This document shows, piece by piece, positions 61,432 to 64,000 of a stretch of 64,000 nucleotides of DNA (the first letter of the stretch is position 1; every line of letters begins with the position of its first letter). The notes below the pieces were generated by a model. It saw nothing but the letters and a program-made list of their open reading frames with translations, ran no database searches and was not told the origin of the DNA. The stretch is from contig JBAOHL010000003.1 of assembly GCA_037045045.1 (NCBI GenBank), positions 248,001 to 312,000 of the forward strand, written 5' to 3'. The stretch comes from Phosphoribacter sp037045045 (GTDB taxonomy: Bacteria; Actinomycetota; Actinomycetes; Actinomycetales; Dermatophilaceae). The translations under genes were made by a program, and so were the position numbers.

Positions 61432-62567
61432 CAGCGCGCACCTTCCATGAGCTGGGTGAACCGATCGAACAGGTATGCCGCGTCGTGCGGCCCGGCCGCT
61501 GCTTCCGGGTGGTACTGGACGGAGAAGGCCGGGATGTCGAGGCACTCCAGACCCTCGACGACGTCGTCGTTGAGGCAGACGTGGCTCACCCGGACTCGCC
61601 CGTATGCCGTGCGCGCGTCGTGCTTGGTCGGCGCATCGACGGCGAAGCCGTGGTTGTGGGCGGTGACCTCGACGGTGCCCGTCGTGCGGTCCATGACCGG
61701 CTGGTTGATCCCCCGGTGGCCGTACTTGAGCTTGTAGGTGCCGAAACCCAGTGCCCGGCCGAGCAGTTGGTTGCCGAAGCAGATGCCGAAGAACGGGATG
61801 CGCCGGTCGAGGACCTCGCTCAACAGGGTGAGGTCGGCCGTGGCGGGGTCGCCCGGGCCGTTGGAGAAGAACACCCCGTCGGGCCCTCCCTCGCAGACGC
61901 CTAGGACGTCCTCGATCGTCGACGTCGAGGGCAGGACATGGACCTCGATGCCCTGGCGGGCCATGAGCTCGGGGGTCATCGCCTTGATGCCCAGATCGAC
62001 GGCGGCGACGGTGTAGCGCCGATCGCCTTGCGCAGCAACGACGTAGGGCTCTTGGGTCGAGACCTCGCCGGCGAGGTCAGCCCCGGCCATCTCGGGAGCG
62101 GCGTCGACGCGGGCGAGCAGCTCCTCGACCGGCCGGGCGGCGTGGTCGCCGGAGAAGACGCCGACACGCATCGCCCCCCGTTCGCGCAAGTGGCGGGTGA
62201 GCGCCCGGGTGTCCACGTCGCAGATGCCGACGACGCCCTCGGCGCGCAGCCGGTCCTCCAGCGTGCCGGTGGAGCGCCAGTTCGACGGGCGCAGCGCCGG
62301 ATCGCGCACGACGTACCCGGCGACCCAGATCCGGGCGGACTCGTCGTCCTCGCCGTTGACCCCGGTGTTGCCGATGTGCGGAGCGGTCATGACGACGACC
62401 TGGCGGTGGTAGCTGGGGTCGGTGAGGGTCTCCTGGTAGCCGGTCATCCCCGTCGAGAACACCGCCTCGCCGAGCGCCTGGCCCACCGCCCCGTAAGCGT
62501 GCCCGGAAAACACCCGTCCGTCCTCGAGGACGAGCACCGCAGGGCCGCGGTCGGCAAGCAGGCTCAC
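61431..62567 (-). CDS. carA: Carbamoyl phosphate synthase small subunit
   Basis: Glutaminase subunit supplying ammonia to CarB. The 378 residues have LVLEDGRVFSGHAYGA, FSTGMTGYQETLTDPSY, GVNGEDDES, the glutaminase nucleophile IPFFGICFGNQLLGRALG, KLKYGHRGINQPV and VQYHPEAAAGPHDAAYLF (catalytic His/Glu). Start GTG at 62567 overlaps the pyrC stop by four bases. Confidence 0.97.
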
Positions 62568-63892
62568 GAGATCTCCTTCGGACGCAGCTGGCCGCGGTAG
62601 GACGTGCACGTGCCGCGCAGGAAGGTCCCGACCACCGCCCCGTGGTAGGTCCCTCCGTGCCAGGGGTTGTTGCGCGAACGTGACTGCGACAGTGCGGCAT
62701 CCACCGTAACGACCGCGTCCGGGTCGACGAGAGTGAGGGTCGCCGGAGCGCCCACCTCGAGGTCGTGGCCGTGGCCGGCCAACCGCGCGATCCGCGCGGG
62801 TGCCTGCGACATGACCCGGGCGACCCCCGCCCAGTCGAGCAGCCCGGGTCGGACCATGACCTCGGCGACGACGGACAGGGCGGTCTCCAGGCCGAGCATC
62901 CCGAAGGCCGCGTCGACGAACGCGTGTTCCTTGTCGTGCCGGGCGTGCGGGGCATGGTCGGTGGCGACGGCGTCGATCGTGCCGTCGGCGAGGGCCTCGC
63001 GCAGCGCCTGGCGGTCCGCGTCGGGGCGCAGCGGCGGGTTGACCTTGAACACCGGGTCGTAGCCGGCCAGCAACTCGGTGCCCAGGGCGAGATGGTGCGG
63101 GGTGACCTCGGCGGTGACGGCCACGCCCTGCGCCTTCGCCCACCGCAGCACCTCGACCGTGCCGGCCGTGGAGACGTGGGCGACGTGGACGCGCGATCCG
63201 GTATGCCGCGCGAGCATGACGTCGCGGGCCACGACGACCTCCTCGGCAATCCCCGGCCACCCCGGCAGGCCGAGGCGCCCCGAGAGCTCCCCCTCGTGGC
63301 AGCAGGCCCGGCCGTCGGCCAGCGCGGGGTCCTGCGCATGTTGTGAGATCACGCCGTCGAAAGGCTTGACGTACTCCAGGGCCCGGCGCATGACCCGCGC
63401 GTCGCCGACGCACCGCCCGTCGTCGGAGAACACCCGCACCTGGGCGCGCGAGCGGGCCATCAAGCCGAGCTCCGCGAGCTGTTCGCCGGCCAGACCCATC
63501 GTGACGGCGCCCACCGGTTGCACGTCGACGAGGCCGGCGGCCTGGCCGAGGGCAAGGACGTGCTCGGCCGCTTCGGCGGTGTCGGTGACCGGCGTCGTGT
63601 TGGCCATGGCGAGCACGGCGGTGAACCCGCCCATCGCGGCGGCCGCGGACCCGGAGGCTACGGTTTCGGCGTCCTCGCGGCCTGGCTCGCGCAGGTGGGC
63701 GTGCAGGTCGACCAGGCCCGGGAGCAGGACGAGTCCGTCGGCGTCGATATCCTGCACCTGGCCCGGTGCGGTGCGGATGGTCCCCACCCGGGCGATGACC
63801 CCGTCGCGGACGAGGACGTCGGCGCCGCGGGCGCCGAGGAGTCGTACCCCCCGCAGCAGCACTCCCGTCTCCCGCGTTTCGGTGGCACTCAT
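62564..63892 (-). CDS. pyrC: Dihydroorotase
   Basis: Zinc amidohydrolase that closes carbamoyl aspartate to dihydroorotate. The 442 residues have the metal-binding LVDLHAHLREPGREDAETV, a Lys region EYVKPFDGVISQHAQD, VHVAHVSTAGTVEVLRWAK, VTPHHLAL and ATDHAPHARHDKEHAF. It is class I (multifunctional-type). Start ATG at 63892 overlaps the pyrB stop (ATGA). Confidence 0.96.
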   Translation of the reverse strand: MSATETRETGVLLRGVRLLGARGADVLVRDGVIARVGTIRTAPGQVQDIDADGLVLLPGLVDLHAHLREPGREDAETVASGSAAAAMGGFTAVLAMANTTPVTDTAEAAEHVLALGQAAGLVDVQPVGAVTMGLAGEQLAELGLMARSRAQVRVFSDDGRCVGDARVMRRALEYVKPFDGVISQHAQDPALADGRACCHEGELSGRLGLPGWPGIAEEVVVARDVMLARHTGSRVHVAHVSTAGTVEVLRWAKAQGVAVTAEVTPHHLALGTELLAGYDPVFKVNPPLRPDADRQALREALADGTIDAVATDHAPHARHDKEHAFVDAAFGMLGLETALSVVAEVMVRPGLLDWAGVARVMSQAPARIARLAGHGHDLEVGAPATLTLVDPDAVVTVDAALSQSRSRNNPWHGGTYHGAVVGTFLRGTCTSYRGQLRPKEIS

Positions 63893-64000
63893 GCGACCTC
63901 GCCGCCTTCGGTGGGGACGCCGATTTCTCCGGCGAGCAGGTGGTAGAGGACCGCCATCCGTACCGCAACCCCGGCTGACACCTGTTCCAGGACAACCGAA
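63889..64000 (-). CDS. pyrB: Aspartate carbamoyltransferase (partial, C-terminus only)
   Basis: The last 37 residues, ending in a TGA at 63889, read VSAGVAVRMAVLYHLLAGEIG near the end. This matches the C-terminal helix of PyrB (the QVxxGVAVRMAVLYxLL pattern). Its place directly before pyrC, with a four-base overlap, supports this. The rest, and any pyrR leader, lies beyond the window. Confidence 0.85.
   Translation of the reverse strand, partial: SVVLEQVSAGVAVRMAVLYHLLAGEIGVPTEGGEVA

Overview
The window is high-GC DNA from an actinobacterium, most likely of the Micrococcales. Support for this comes from the mIHF-type integration host factor beside gmk and rpoZ, a PriA without helicase motifs, a long-form HisG, and frequent GTG starts with 1-4 base stop/start overlaps. 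The repeat content resembles Intrasporangiaceae-type genomes, but that family-level placement is only a guess. No rRNA, tRNA, CRISPR array, phage gene or transposase was seen.

Layout, left to right. 1-2520 (-): hisI-trpE-Trp-associated membrane protein. 2657-5683 (-): a three-gene operon (class III CoA transferase, citrate-lyase-type lyase, MaoC-like hydratase) that looks like a mesaconyl/citramalyl-CoA cleavage route. 5856-9607 (-): a heterodimeric ABC exporter with one consensus and one degenerate ATP site. 9764-10807 (-): an unidentified lipoprotein. 10930-13693 (-): rpsO-pnp, with a one-base frameshift near the pnp start. 13.84-15.36 kb: a non-coding island of nested repeats. 15684-23832 (+): a nearly complete protocatechuate 4,5-cleavage (lig) operon with a fused LigA-LigB dioxygenase, followed at once by a soluble NAD-dependent molybdenum formate dehydrogenase (23870-28933, +). 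Together these suggest growth on lignin-type aromatics, with disposal of C1 units as formate.

28948-35843: an orphan cobalamin-binding-like protein, two small membrane proteins divergent from a TetR regulator across an AT-rich palindrome, a lipoamide dehydrogenase, a CynX/NimT-type MFS permease, a universal-stress-type protein and a CrcB fluoride-channel pair. 35921-37494 (-): hisE-hisG-PH-domain protein. 37595-38792: two strong palindromes, a PnuC-like riboflavin transporter (ribM) and its FMN riboswitch. Next come rpe and a rhodanese lipoprotein whose promoter overlaps a CsoR/CstR-type operator.

40220-46691 (-): def-fmt-rsmB, an MFS transporter and priA. 46835-51368 (+): a ROK regulator with a sugar ABC importer, set between priA and metK. 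51475 to the right end (-): metK, coaBC, rpoZ, gmk, mihF, then pyrF-pyrD-pyrK-carB-carA-pyrC-pyrB, a translationally coupled UMP operon whose first gene is cut by the window edge.

Across the whole window the octamer GTATGCCG/CGGCATAC occurs about once per kilobase on both strands, inside and between genes. This is far above what base composition predicts, and it forces rare TAT and GCA codons into Tyr-Ala and Ala-Tyr pairs. This motif, the repeat island and the small palindromes are the signals least explained by ordinary genes.
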